Source: Coprinus comatus
Taxonomy: Eukaryota; Basidiomycota; Agaricomycetes; Agaricales; Agaricaceae
Length of the DNA stretch: 64,000 bases
Direction: 5' to 3'
NCBI GenBank assembly: GCA_034638255.1
Contig: JAWPGT010000001.1
Coordinates: 434,001-498,000 of the forward strand
The position numbers were made by a program, and so were the translations under genes. Numbering within the stretch: position 1 is the first letter of the stretch; each line of letters starts with the position of its first letter. Of the stretch, positions 24,174 through 37,110 are shown in pieces. The notes under the pieces are model-generated. The model did no database searches. It saw only the letters and a program-made list of their open reading frames with translations, and was not told the DNA's origin.

Positions 24174-25340
24174 ATGTTCAACAAACAGCCCCAACTGCCG
24201 CAATGGCTCATCAATATTTATACAGAACCTCATATCATTTCTGTGCTTAAAACTCTTGCCGACCGTGAATCCCAGCGAGAGGGCATTCGATCAATGAGCT
24301 GGCGACAACCCGGGCCATTCCCTACATATGCAGGCGATTCCGCACCAGAACAAGCTCGTGTCGACCACTACTCCGTCGCAACCGCCTATACAAGGGAAAA
24401 TTTTAACAGAAATCGATATCATGATGTAGTACCGTATGATCGTACGAGGGTTGTTGACAACGGACAACGATATTTGAACGCCAATTGGGTACTGGAACGC
24501 TATGGTCAGAAGTGGTGGATTGCATCTCAAGCCCCTTTGCCTACGACTTCACATGCATTTCTCAGCGTCATCCTAAAACCACTATCTCTGCCATCTAAAC
24601 TCTCACTATCAACTTCTGCGTCTCCTCCATATAAGAGCAGGGTTCGAACGGTAGTACAGTTAACAAACAATGTGGAAAAAGGAAGAATAAAAGCCCATGC
24701 TTACTTCCCCTCTGAAGTAGGCAAATCGCTCACTATACTCCCTGAGGCTGGTGTATTGCTCCCGACACTTAAAGTTACGCTATTACACACAGAGACCAAC
24801 ACCGATGCTCAATGTGTTCAGAGTACAGTTGCAATCGAGGAAGCCGATTCCACCGGTACAGTCGAAGAACAAGGCCAACGAGTTATCTTTCAACATATGC
24901 TATACACTGCATGGCCAGATCATGGGGTCCCTCAGGATAAGGATCATGCAAGTTTACTTGCGTTCCTTAAACTTGTGGACAGAGTGAATAGAGACGTGAC
25001 ATTGTGTTCATACCCGCCAACAACTCAAGCACAAAACCATTCCGACCCGGATCCCCCAATTATAGTAGGATGTTCTGCGGGTATTGGTCGAACAGGTTCC
25101 TTTATAGCGCTTTCTTCTCTCCTCCGACATTGCAAACTCCTGCCCTCACCGGCAGATCCAGCACCCGCTTCAGTTATACCACCCTCTCTTCTCGGTGCCT
25201 TGCCCGAGGAATTCAAAGGAGACCTTGTCATGGAGGAGATTGATTCATTGAGAGAACAACGACCTCGTATGGTAGAAAGGCAAGAACAGGCACTCCTTGT
25301 GTACGAACTGTTGATTTCCGCTTTCGAAACACAGAAGTGA
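24174..25340 (+). CDS. Protein tyrosine phosphatase, classical type
   Basis: A single exon of 388 residues from the ATG at 24174. An open frame extends upstream to 23997 but would overlap the first two exons of the opposite gene. All main PTP loops are present: NRNRYHDVVPYDRTRV (pTyr loop), AWPDHGVP (WPD loop), GCSAGIGRTGSF (P loop, catalytic Cys300) and RPRMVERQEQ (Q loop). The usual His before the catalytic Cys is Gly. The family removes phosphate from phosphotyrosine, in fungi often on MAP kinases (Ptp1/Pyp type). No targeting or regulatory domain is visible before residue 80. Confidence 0.92.
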   Translation: MFNKQPQLPQWLINIYTEPHIISVLKTLADRESQREGIRSMSWRQPGPFPTYAGDSAPEQARVDHYSVATAYTRENFNRNRYHDVVPYDRTRVVDNGQRYLNANWVLERYGQKWWIASQAPLPTTSHAFLSVILKPLSLPSKLSLSTSASPPYKSRVRTVVQLTNNVEKGRIKAHAYFPSEVGKSLTILPEAGVLLPTLKVTLLHTETNTDAQCVQSTVAIEEADSTGTVEEQGQRVIFQHMLYTAWPDHGVPQDKDHASLLAFLKLVDRVNRDVTLCSYPPTTQAQNHSDPDPPIIVGCSAGIGRTGSFIALSSLLRHCKLLPSPADPAPASVIPPSLLGALPEEFKGDLVMEEIDSLREQRPRMVERQEQALLVYELLISAFETQK

Positions 25341-25783
25341 GGTAAGGAGTCAGGGATATAGATTTATCCTATTATAATCTTGGATGGTACTTGGCGAGAG
25401 GTTGTTCGTTGCTACATACCTTCTACAATATACAGCACTTATATTGATAATATGCTCAAATAGGTGCTAAATTGGGGCAGCGGACAAACGCTATTGGTTG
25501 TACATGCTAAATGGGTTACAAATCCTATGTATTCTCGACACACCGAATATACCCACAGCGAAGGAGTGTTGTCGTGATAAGTATCTTGATCAGTTAGATC
25601 TGACATGCAACCAACCTGATGTCAAATACCAATCCATTTGATTCTGGAGAGTTTTCTTCCCATGATGTTCTCTGGAATACGCAAGAAATCGTCATTGCAA
25701 CGATGAGAAGGCAATGCCAATCACATCAGTATTCGCTGATTACCGCAGAATGTGTAAGACCGAACATATGGAAACAGGAACAC
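25341..25783. other. Intergenic region before the quinone oxidoreductase
   Basis: Lies between two + strand genes. It contains an open frame in phase with the oxidoreductase from 25619 on, but no recognisable protein. The oxidoreductase promoter is presumably here. Confidence 0.4.
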
Positions 25784-27232
25784 ATGTTACAGTGGGCTCG
25801 TCGTCTTGTAAACATACAACGCTCCCATTCCATTAACGCTAGACTCTATACAAAACACCACATTTTAAACATGAGCATTCCCGACACTGTGGATGCCGTC
25901 ACAATTCCTCATGCAAGTACAATATCTAATTGCCTAAGCGATATGGCGCGCTGATTATCTTCAATAGACTGGAGGAATCGATGTCATTGTGAAGAAGAGC
26001 GTGCCTCTTCCAAAAGTTAAGCCTGGCGATCTCGTTATCAAGGTACGCATAGTTCACATTCCAGGGATCGCTGCAAGCCATGATTTACGTCTTCCAAAGG
26101 TCGAGTATGCTGGAGTTAATTTCATCGATACTTACTTCCGGTGAGTAATGATATTTCTGGTGTCATATTTCAGCTTAAATGTAAGTTGGTAGCTCTGGGC
26201 TATACCCTATTCATGGGGGATTCCCAGCAATCATTGGCAAGGAAATGGCTGGAATTATTGTGGCCCTACCAACGGATCCTGCCGTCTTGAGTGATGAAAC
26301 ATACAAAAAGAATAATTTTTCCTTGGGAGGAAAGGTTGCCGTAGTATGTGAAATGCAACGCTGTTTAGAGGATTAATGCTAACAAGAGCTGTCAGGATTT
26401 CAATGGTTCACATGCAACTTATATACCTGTACCTTGGAAGACCGCCTACCCTCTTCCCGAAGGCGTTTCTACTCGTATTGGTGCTGCGGCCTTGGTACAA
26501 GGCCTCACCGCTGTTACATTCTTCGAAGAAGCATACAAGGTCAAAAAGGGTGATACCATGCTGGTGCACACAGTTGCTGGAGGACTTGGCCTTTTATTAG
26601 CTCAACTTGGTCGGCGCGTTGGCGCTACTGTCATTGGTACAACCTCGACACAGGAGAAAGCCGAATTGGCAAAGGCTCATGGGGCAGATCACGTCATTAT
26701 CTATACCCAAGAGGATACTGTTCAACGGGTTTTGGATCTGACTAATGGCGAGGGCGTTGATGTCGTATTCGACGGTGTTGGAAAGACGACGTAAGTGTTG
26801 ACCAATGACTTCTTTGGATGCAGGATTAATCAGTATTGGGAATCTATAGTTTTGACAGTGATTTCAAAATGATAAGGCGTAAGGGAACCATCATCTCCTA
26901 TGGGAATGCATCGGGACCAGTGGAACCTTTTTCCCTCCTGAGGCTTGTAGAGAAAAATGTGAAATTGCTGCGCCCAACGTGAGCTTGCCCAAACTCCTTT
27001 CAGCTCTCAATTTGTTTAATAATTTTCATTTAGGATGTCCAACTATGCGTATACCCCCGAGGAAGCGTATCACTATGGCAAAGAGCTGTTTGGTTTGGTG
27101 AAAGATGGGTCTCTGAGGATGAACATTTTCAAGGAATATCCGTTTACTACAGAAGGGGTTCAACAAGCCCAGCGAGACCTTACAGGTGGAAAGACGGTAG
27201 GCAAGTTATTGATTAAAATTACCGAGGATTAG
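25784..27232 (+). CDS. Zeta-crystallin-type NADPH:quinone oxidoreductase
   Basis: Seven exons (first 25784..25912, then 25968..26042, 26100..26140, 26193..26343, 26396..26790, 26850..26978, 27034..27232). From the internal ATG at 25871 the product is 343 residues; from 25784 it gains a 29-residue, acid-free, Arg-rich leader starting MLQWARRLVNIQRSH that looks mitochondrial. The MDR fold is clear: KVEYAGVNFIDTYFR, GKEMAGIIVALP, and the nucleotide loop VAGGLGLLLAQLG. It belongs with yeast Zta1, which reduces quinones with NADPH. Intron 1 (25913..25967) starts with GCAAGT; the phase excludes the overlapping GT. Confidence 0.9.
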
Positions 27233-27610
27233 CGTAGCGAGTAACATAAGAATTGATAAATATGATTTTTCTTCAGAGTACTTACTGTCAGTGTGTAGAT
27301 ACTATGATCATCGTTACGTAAGCTCTGTTCCAAAGGAGATTAGTATACACGCATTCATTTAACTTGACATCTACCGTTCAGTCATTCTTATCTGACTATA
27401 AGCAAGCAGAATACGCATTAGAACTTCTACTGAAAAGGAAGAACAGTGACTAGACAAAGGTCTACAACTCGGTTTTCTTTTTTGACCCTTACGAAAGTGC
27501 TCATCGATAGCCTACGTTTTCGTCTTACTTTCGGCTGTATGTCTTGCAATGTGATCTGAGAGCCTCTTGATGACATCTTTTCTTCTGATAAGTTGCAGCT
27601 CACAGCCAGA
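27233..27610. other. Intergenic region
   Basis: About 380 bases between two + strand genes, holding the 3' end of the oxidoreductase and presumably the promoter of the deubiquitinase. I see no other gene. Confidence 0.5.
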
Positions 27611-30600
27611 ATGGACAACAAAGAAAGTCCCAGGCCACGCCGACCCCTACCAGTACCTGGTGTTACCAAATCCTCGCCTGCCCAGAGACCCAACACTCCA
27701 GTTACAGAGACGATCCCTGTTAGTAGCTTCTATTCCACTCCTCAGCCATCATCCACTCTCTCCACTCTTTCGGACAATATTGGCTCAAGCCATACCTCCG
27801 CTTATTACGAGCCTCCAAATTATGATTCCACTTTGCAAGGGGAAAAGGGCTATCGCGAACCGGAACTTGTATCTACGCAGGATGACGAAGCAGATTCGTT
27901 GCCTCCTTTGACTTCAGATGATCTAAATGGATGGGGTACTTCAACCAACACTGACTGGTCACAGAACACCAACATGAACGACTGGACAAACACAGATGTG
28001 ACAAAAGGATGGGATGATAGCTATGATAGCGCACCCTTTTATCCCAACAGGGCCGCTGTGGATGTCGCAATAACTGGACGCCAGGATTATGAAGAAATGC
28101 ATTGGTGGGATCCCGACCTTAGGATGCGTAATCACCGTCCTGGCCAGGGAATTTTACCCCCTCTGCTTTCTGAGTGCCTGCACAATTCGGATCACTCTTT
28201 ATTTTCTGTTAGTGTTAGGGCTCCAGACATCCCTCCAGCTCGACAACCCTCCGAGAGTCCGACTTCACTACGGCAGCTTTCCGAAAATCCAATTTCTAGT
28301 TCTATACCATCACCGTCACCGTCGCTAGCGTCATTGTATGCTGCGCCCCCAAACGAAGACGAAATCCGTACTTCTATCCCTCACCCAAATGCATACTATT
28401 GCAGCAGAGAAAATGGCTGGGTCATTTTATGCTGGAAATCTTCATCAATTATGCCACCTCTTGCTCGATCTTTTGAAGACTCGGACCATCTTCCCTTGCC
28501 AGATCAAGCACGACGGAAGCAAACGAGCACCTGCATCACAGGCGAAGGATTAACAGGGCTTAACAAGACACATCATTTCCACAAGTATTCTAGAGCTATT
28601 GATGGCTTGAAGCTCACACCTCCTCTGAAAATGGATGACTGGAAAACCATCTCAACCAGCAATCAAATTAAGGGCTCGGCGTCCGAAAGACAATACACCC
28701 ATCAGGAAAAGGACGAAGGCGATCTTCTTGATCTTTACATCTGCTGTCAATGCTCCTTCTATTGTGTTGCTTCAGATCTCATTTCCGGAGTTATTCCTCC
28801 AAGAGCTTGGACGAGTTTATACAGGATAAGCTATCAAACCCGCCGGTTGGTAAAACCGGCGAGCAAGCAGCTGTTATTGCTCTTGAGACTATTTTGCTGT
28901 GTGTCCCACGTTAATTCCTCGACCTATTCAATGTATTCATAGTATCATTTCAGAGCTCTGGAAAATGTTCTTTGGAAAGGGGAAATGAGAGCCCTCAAAG
29001 TCACTTCACGAAGTGGTACATTTCAAACAAAGGTTGGGTGGAACGCTAATACGTAGGTTCTTTTACATTTGTGTTCTGTTCTCAATTTGACTTTTACATA
29101 TTGTCAGTAAACGACTCTTTGGATTGCTTGGTTTCAAGGAAGAACAGGGCGAAAACGAACTAAGATTAAGCCCACCCATAATTCAGCAGGCGTCTTCAAC
29201 TGGCCGCGTAATGCGGCGTAAACTGCTTCGTGCTTGGATAGAATTAGGGGCATGGCTTGGTGATTTCCGAAGGAGACATAGTAAGTGTCACCCCTTACTG
29301 ATGCTAGCGGAATTTAAACTTGGGTTTGATCCACTCAGACGGTCAACTCAAGGATTTCAAGATGCGCGAATTGTATGTAACCCTTGATAATGCCAGGGAG
29401 ATGTATCAAACAGCCATCGGAGCACACCCTGAACAGTGTACGTCTATCGTTTTTTCGTCTAAATTGCATTTTCTTATCGTAGGCTAGTACCACGCAATGA
29501 TCTGACTTTGACTTTGAGTGCTCTTGGAATCCCTAGGAAACATCTGGGGAGACCTTGGCCTAACCTTCAGGACATATTCACCAGGTCCGTTAATTTAGAT
29601 AATGGACAAATATAATCTAAATCTCACTTTCAAGATCTTTTGGCCTTTGCCTATCTGGCACAGTGTCGTTGTGACCCCGCTAATACTACTATGTACTTTA
29701 CTCGTCTCTCGGATTTGGTACAGGCGATAGAGGAGAGCGGCGAGGGTTCTACAGCACTTCAAGATCTCCTGATATTGGAGCGTTCGCGAGATCGATTCAC
29801 TCTACAAGAGTATGTCCAAGCTGCTGTTACCCTTGGCTTTGGTATCAAGGGCGAACTTGGTGTTGAGTTGGGTGATGATGTGGAAGATGACTTTATCGAG
29901 AATGCCTGGAAAGCAATCATTAAGAAGACCTGGAATGATATAGAACATGGTACTGCTTTGCAGCGGGATGCTAACAACGCGTTCCGTGTCATTGCTGAAT
30001 ATCGCGGAAGCTCAAAATTACATGACGCCTGGCAGATGAGCAAAGGAACTATGATGAATCCTGCTCGAGCTTATCAAGTGCTAGAAATTCCAGACAATGT
30101 TGACGACAATATGCTCATCACAGTCTTTAATATGAGGGTTCGTCAATTCACTTAATCGCAATTTCTACAATTGACTCTTGCTATAAAGATTGAGGAACGG
30201 CCCGCGCAATTAGACACTATGCGCGAGGCCTTGAGCGTGATCGCAGAAATGCGTGAGAGTGACCGTATTCGTACTTTCTTGTCGTCTGGTCAAGACCGTA
30301 AGTTCTATTCCAACAACCAATACATCTGTCCTAACAACAACAGCCGGAGATGTTAGTGTGGAGGTCCGCCCAGAGTTTCCAAGGGGTCTCAACCAGCTTG
30401 GTAATACTTGCTATTTGAATTCTTTGCTTCAGGTTCGTAGATTGCTTCGTCTCAATCGCAATGGTTCATATTGATATTTCGATGACTTTTAGTACTTCTA
30501 CACGATTAAGGATTTACGCGAAGCTGTCATGTCCACATTGGAACCTGACACCCCGCTGAGCAAAGAAAGTCTAACAGATGATGATCTCAAACGACATAGA

Positions 30601-32517
30601 GTCGGCGGGCGCTTAGTCACACGGCGGGAAATCGTCCGTTCAAAAAAATGTGAACGCTATTCTGTAACCTCTTTTGGTGTTTGCTGATTTCCCCCTCCAG
30701 TCCTTAGTCAATTAGCTGAATTATTCTCGAATCTGGAATACTGCGAAGCTGCAGCTGTTACACCCACCATCGAATTGGCAAAACTTGCTCTTATAACTTC
30801 CAGAGACGAGGAGGATGATGAGGTTGTGAAGGTTGGGACTGACTCATCCAATGACACTGATGCAACATTAGTCGATGATGGTACTCTCAGGCCCACACTT
30901 GCTGGTTCTTCACATGAAACGCCTCAGTCTCCCCCATGTTCGCCGGGTTCGGTTCTTGGCAAACGAGGACGGGAGGATAAGAAAGCTCCTGTTGTGGATG
31001 TTGGTGATCTCGTAGTGGAAAGTCCAGAGAGATAAAGATGGTTTTGTTTTTGTGACTTCATCCGCCAGTACTTCACAACCGCAACAAGATGCTAATCTAC
31101 CATCAACGTCAACATCGCCTCTAAGCGCCGTGATTCTGAGAATGACATTGAAATGCAAGATGTCGTACCCTTACAAAAGCCGCCTCCTTTACCTCCTCGT
31201 AACAAGACAGAGACCTCGGATTCAGTGATGATGTTTGGTAAGTACTACCCTATAAAATTAATCCAAAAACACATCATGACCGGGATCATTATAGGGAAGC
31301 AACATGATGTGGCGGAATGTATGGACAATTGTATGTTTCAAATAGAGACTGCGCTCTTGAACTTTGGCGACAAAAAGAACGACGCATCAGAGGATGAAAT
31401 GGAAAAGACAAGTGTTGTCAAAAGGTAATCAATACATCCTTATATATCACAATTGAACATATGTGCTTACTTTCGATTAGACTCTTTTTCGGAAAGATAA
31501 AGCAGCGTCTCACTGGCATCTCTGATGTGAGGTCATCTCGTGCTTCTATTCATGATAAAGTAGATTTGTTTTCCCACCTTCCTGTAAATGTCACCGACGA
31601 TGGAATTGACATTTACGATGGGCTAAGCGGATATTTTGATGACATTGTAGAGTTCCAGGGACGGAAGGCGAGGATGGAGATGTCATTAGTAGAACTTCCA
31701 CCTATTCTTCAGATACAGCTTCAGGTATTTCTTCATGATAGGTTGGAGGAGAAATAGCTCATCTTTTGTACAGAGAGTGCAATTCAACCGTGAGACGCTG
31801 CAGCCTTACAAATCCCAGGCCTACGTCAAGTTTGGGGAGACGATATATCTGGACAGGTTCATGGATGATGTCGAATTTTCCAAGAAGGCCAAATCCAAGG
31901 CTCTCCAGTCGGAACTGAATAGCTGTAGAGAGAGACTACGGATTTTGTCCCAGGGAAAGGTTTGTTCCACCTCCTTGACAAACATCTTGAAATCTCACCT
32001 TTGTAATAGTCGTCTACATTTTCTACGGCCATGGATCAGACGGTTAAGTTCTTGTCACGGCTGGAGAATAGTGCGGAAATCGACGTAGACGACGACCTTC
32101 TATTCAGTCTTAACAACGAAACGGCTTATATTTCACAAGAAATGGAAAGGCTGCGAGAGCACTCAAGGACATTGAAGAGCGACTTGGAAGAGCTCTGGAC
32201 TGATTCTAAAACAGTGGCATATGAATTGACATCGGTTTTCATTCATCGAGGTTCTTCTCCTTCTTGGGGTCATTATTTCTTCTATTCCCGGCACTTGCCC
32301 GATGCACCAGATTCATGGTTCAAATACAACGATTCTGATGTAAGTCTTGTCGATAAGGAAGAGGTCCTAGCGGATACCACGGGCTTGACAGCAAACCCGT
32401 ACCTGGTGAGTTTCTAATTAATCTGTGCTGCAATCTTACAAACGATGCCTCTAGCTTGTTTTTGCGCGCAAGGGGACCAATGTGGTGGATACTGTGAAGC
32501 GCAATCTTTCAGCATAG
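27611..32517 (+). CDS. UBP2: UBP2-like ubiquitin carboxyl-terminal hydrolase with two apparent frame breaks
   Basis: A large gene of about a dozen exons. The N-terminal 230 residues are disordered. Next comes the UBP2-specific region (CCQCSFYCVASDLISGVIPP, then EQAAVIALETILLALE and RSGTFQTKVGWNANT). The catalytic USP domain starts at RGLNQLGNTCYLNSLLQ (active Cys, exon 30344..30432), contains GKQHDVAECMDNCM, and ends with GSSPSWGHYFFYSRHLPDA (active His). Yeast Ubp2 trims Lys63 chains with Rsp5/Rup1. Two places do not splice into one frame: near 28801, where one base seems missing between VIPP and LDEFIQDKL, and near 29635, after LQDIFTRSF. A third stretch (31012..31125) is best read as a 114-base intron. 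Confidence 0.82.
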
Positions 32518-32611
32518 GATTCATGGACTCGATTTGTATATCATTGCGTGCATATGTACACCATCCACCGACTGTCATTGATATGATATAAATGTACATA
32601 ATTCATACACA

Positions 32612-32988
32612 TTAATTATCCTGTGTTTCTCTAAAATTGTAGTGTCAGCAGGCGTGGATTAGCAGCTGCATAAGACTTGCCTCGGATTAGGAGTTGAAAC
32701 ATGAGAGACCTCCTTCGTAGGATCCTGGACAGGAGTATCCGCACAAGGCTGTTCCTTGTCAAACGAAGCTAGCAGCATGTCGAGATTATCAAGGACACCA
32801 TCGAGTCGTTGCTCTATTCCTTCGGCGATGCCGTCAGCATTATTGAGGCTTTCGAGCAAAGCGCCAAGGCCAAGGAGATCGTCTTTGCCTGATGCAAGTT
32901 GGTTGTTTAGAAGATCATTGAGTTGTGTGATATCGGAGTCGAGGTTATTGATTCTTGTGTCAAGGTCTTTGTCAAGAGCCATTGGCAC
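32612..32988 (-). CDS. Small coiled-coil protein
   Basis: Exon 1 (32681..32988) encodes MALDKDLDTRINNLDSDI followed by heptad-like Leu/Ile spacing and AEGIEQRLDGVLDNLDMLL. I do not recognise the family; it looks like a short acidic coiled-coil subunit. Two 3' ends are possible. Read straight through, the frame stops at 32659 (109 residues). With a GC-AG intron at 32631..32680 (GCAAGT donor, CTGAC branch site, TTTTAG acceptor) it ends at 32612 (108 residues). The spliced form is preferred because the intron signals are strong. The start codon is only about 20 bases from that of the divergent THO1 gene. Confidence 0.6.
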
Positions 32989-33008
32989 ATTGTCACATCA
33001 CGCATACC

Positions 33009-35471
33009 ATGATCTCTCTCCAGCCCGTCCTGGATTCTCTTCTCAAATCTTTGCCCTCTCCCCCAGTCACCCAGGACGCGCTCGACTCATTAGTAACTGA
33101 TGCCTTACAGAAGGCAACATCCAAATCCTCGGCAGAAAACAGCAAAGCACAATGGGAGTATCTGTTGAAGAACGAGATATTTGAATTGGCTGTACGTGCA
33201 ATTGACCTTGCATCAAATAACGTGAAACCAATGAAGCACAAGGTCGCCGAGGGAAAGGCATTGCAAGACTGCAACACCACATATTATTATGACCTTACAC
33301 TCAGACTCGACTTGGTTTTAGCATTCACTGAGCATGGTAGGTCTGGTTCAATCAACCATTAGACCAGCTACTTAGTCAATGTCCCAGATGCTTGCGAACA
33401 GACATTCCCTTTCCTCATCCTGCAAGACTTACTAGAGACTCAGACTATCAGTTCTTGTTCGCATATATTCTCATGGATTGAATCTCGATCCGCCCGGCTG
33501 ACGGAAGGCATGGTTCCTCAAAAGGGCAAAGCGCTCATCCTACTTCGAACACTCAACGATCTTTTGAGACGCTTGTCAAAGACTGGGTCTACGACCATCT
33601 TTTGCGGGAGAATATTGACGTTCTTAAGTGGTGTGTTTCCGTTGGGAGAAAGAAGTGGTGTCAATTTGCGGGGGGAGTATGGCCCAACATGGGAGGATGT
33701 AAAATATTTGGATAACTTTGGGGGCATGGAAAAGGATGTTGATATGCCAGAACAAGCCACCCAAAACGAGCAGCCGCCAGATGATAAAATGCAGGTTGAC
33801 GGGAGCAAAGAGGTGAGACAGGGTTCTGAAGCTGAAAAGAAAGAAGGTATGTACTTCAAGTACATTGAGGTTATAATCTATAATGTTATCCTCTAGACTT
33901 CTACAACACATTTTGGCATCTTCAGCTCTTCTTTTCTAAACCTCCTATATTTACAAATAAGGATGCTTTCTCGGAATTCAAGGAGGCTGTTGGAAAGGTT
34001 CTACCCGTGATCAAAGAGGCGACGGCGAAGGACCGTGCTATGATGGGTAGTCGAGTAGGAGTCGCACCCACCAGCCTGAAGAGAAAGAGAGAGGAGACCG
34101 AAGAAACCAATCTTACTGACTATTTCTTCGCCAAGTTCCTTACTAGCCCAGAATTGCTTGAACTAGAAGTATGCTCTCACTCTCGTAAGATCCGTAAACC
34201 AAACTCATAGGCCACAAGATTGCAGATACACATTTCCGCCGTCAATTCCTCTTCCAGTTGCTTATTCTATTACACCACCTTTTAACATTCACCAAAGCTG
34301 CCAAAGCCTCTTGGACTACACCACGAAACCGCTCACTACAGATGGACTTTACATTAGAGACAGAAGACACACAATGGATACAAGATACGTTGAACAAGGC
34401 CACAGAAGAATTGAAGCAAACCACTCCAAATGGCCGCACATTCGCAGAAAGCATTCAAACGATCTTGGAACGCGATAAGAACTGGGTCAAATGGAAGAAC
34501 GAGCTATGTACCACTTTTGACAGAGAAGCATGGTCAACAACAGTTGATGAGCAAAAAGCGGGGTTGTTTGAAGCAACGAAGGAATTGCGGGCTCGATTGA
34601 GAGACTCTCCTTCACCATGGCCCCATGCGTTGGGTAGTGCTCCACTAACCGAAATCTGGGAGATGGGCTACCGGGAGCTCTATGATCTCGAAAATCCATT
34701 CCAGTGAGTGGGTTAATTCTCTCTCTATCACTGTCACTCATTCTGTTGCATCATAGGACTGGCGACGTCAAAGATTTTGTAAAGAAGGTCAAACAAGAGG
34801 ATGTTAGGATTGACATGCGCAAAAAGGCATTGGCACGAGCTGCTGAGAGACAAGCTCAAGCAAAGGCTGCAGCTGTTGCAAAAGCTGCAGAGGAAGCTAA
34901 AGAAGCTAAGCAAGCTCAAGAAGCAACTAGCTTGACGGAAGTGCCCATGAACGTTGACACTGCCAGTGCCTCCCCTACTGCAGCGGCTACGGCCAACCTA
35001 CCGCCAAACCCACCGCCAAACGCTACAACATCTCTTCATCCATCATTGCCACCAAGACCTCCAGCACCGGTATTAGCACCAGCACCACCAGCACCAGCAC
35101 CAGCACCAGCACCAACGCCAACGCCAACGCCAACACCAACACCAACACCAACACCAACCACGGCACCACCAGTTGCAAGTCCGGCACCTGCATTGCCCCA
35201 GGTGAAGAAGCCGGAGCCTATAGACCCACAAGTTGCAAAATACGAAGAGGTGAGTTTATTATTCGCGATCACTAATAGGGGCTTGTATCTAAAAATGGTA
35301 AAGAATAAACAGCGATGGGCTTGGCTGGCACTCCGTACGGCACGCGATCAACACCTGCAGCATTTCGGAAAAATTGGAACAGGAGACATTGAGCTGTTGG
35401 GACAGGAAATTGAAAAGGAAAAACAAGGGCGTGTTGAGGTTGAAGAGGGGACGGGGCAGTCGGAAGTTTGA
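33009..35471 (+). CDS. HPR1: THO complex subunit 1 (Hpr1/THOC1)
   Basis: Six exons (33009..33336, 33388..33846, 33897..34168, 34219..34703, 34757..35249, 35313..35471) give 731 residues. Typical THOC1 helical blocks are visible: [79 protein letters not shown] and [15 protein letters not shown]. The THO complex couples RNA polymerase II transcription to mRNA export and limits R-loops in the nucleus. The C-terminal third carries an Ala/Lys/Glu helix, then a Pro-Ala and Pro-Thr dipeptide tract, then a short conserved [17 protein letters not shown] segment. Confidence 0.94.
35075..35160 (+). repeat. Proline dipeptide-encoding hexanucleotide tract
   Basis: Iterated CCAGCA, then CCAACG and CCAACA units inside the THO1 gene, encoding alternating Pro-Ala and then Pro-Thr. 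The unit changes part-way, suggesting stepwise slippage expansion. Confidence 0.85.
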
Positions 35472-35550
35472 TGCTGAGAGATTTGATCGAGGAGTATTGT
35501 AGATGATCTCCGATAACCCTTACACTTTGTACTTACCTACATACCTCAAC

Positions 35551-37039
<1,489 letters not shown>

Positions 37040-37110
37040 TAGACAGGGCTTTTTATGGACTAGATAATTGATATATAACCTGTAAATGGACGTGAACAAA
37101 ATCAAATAGT

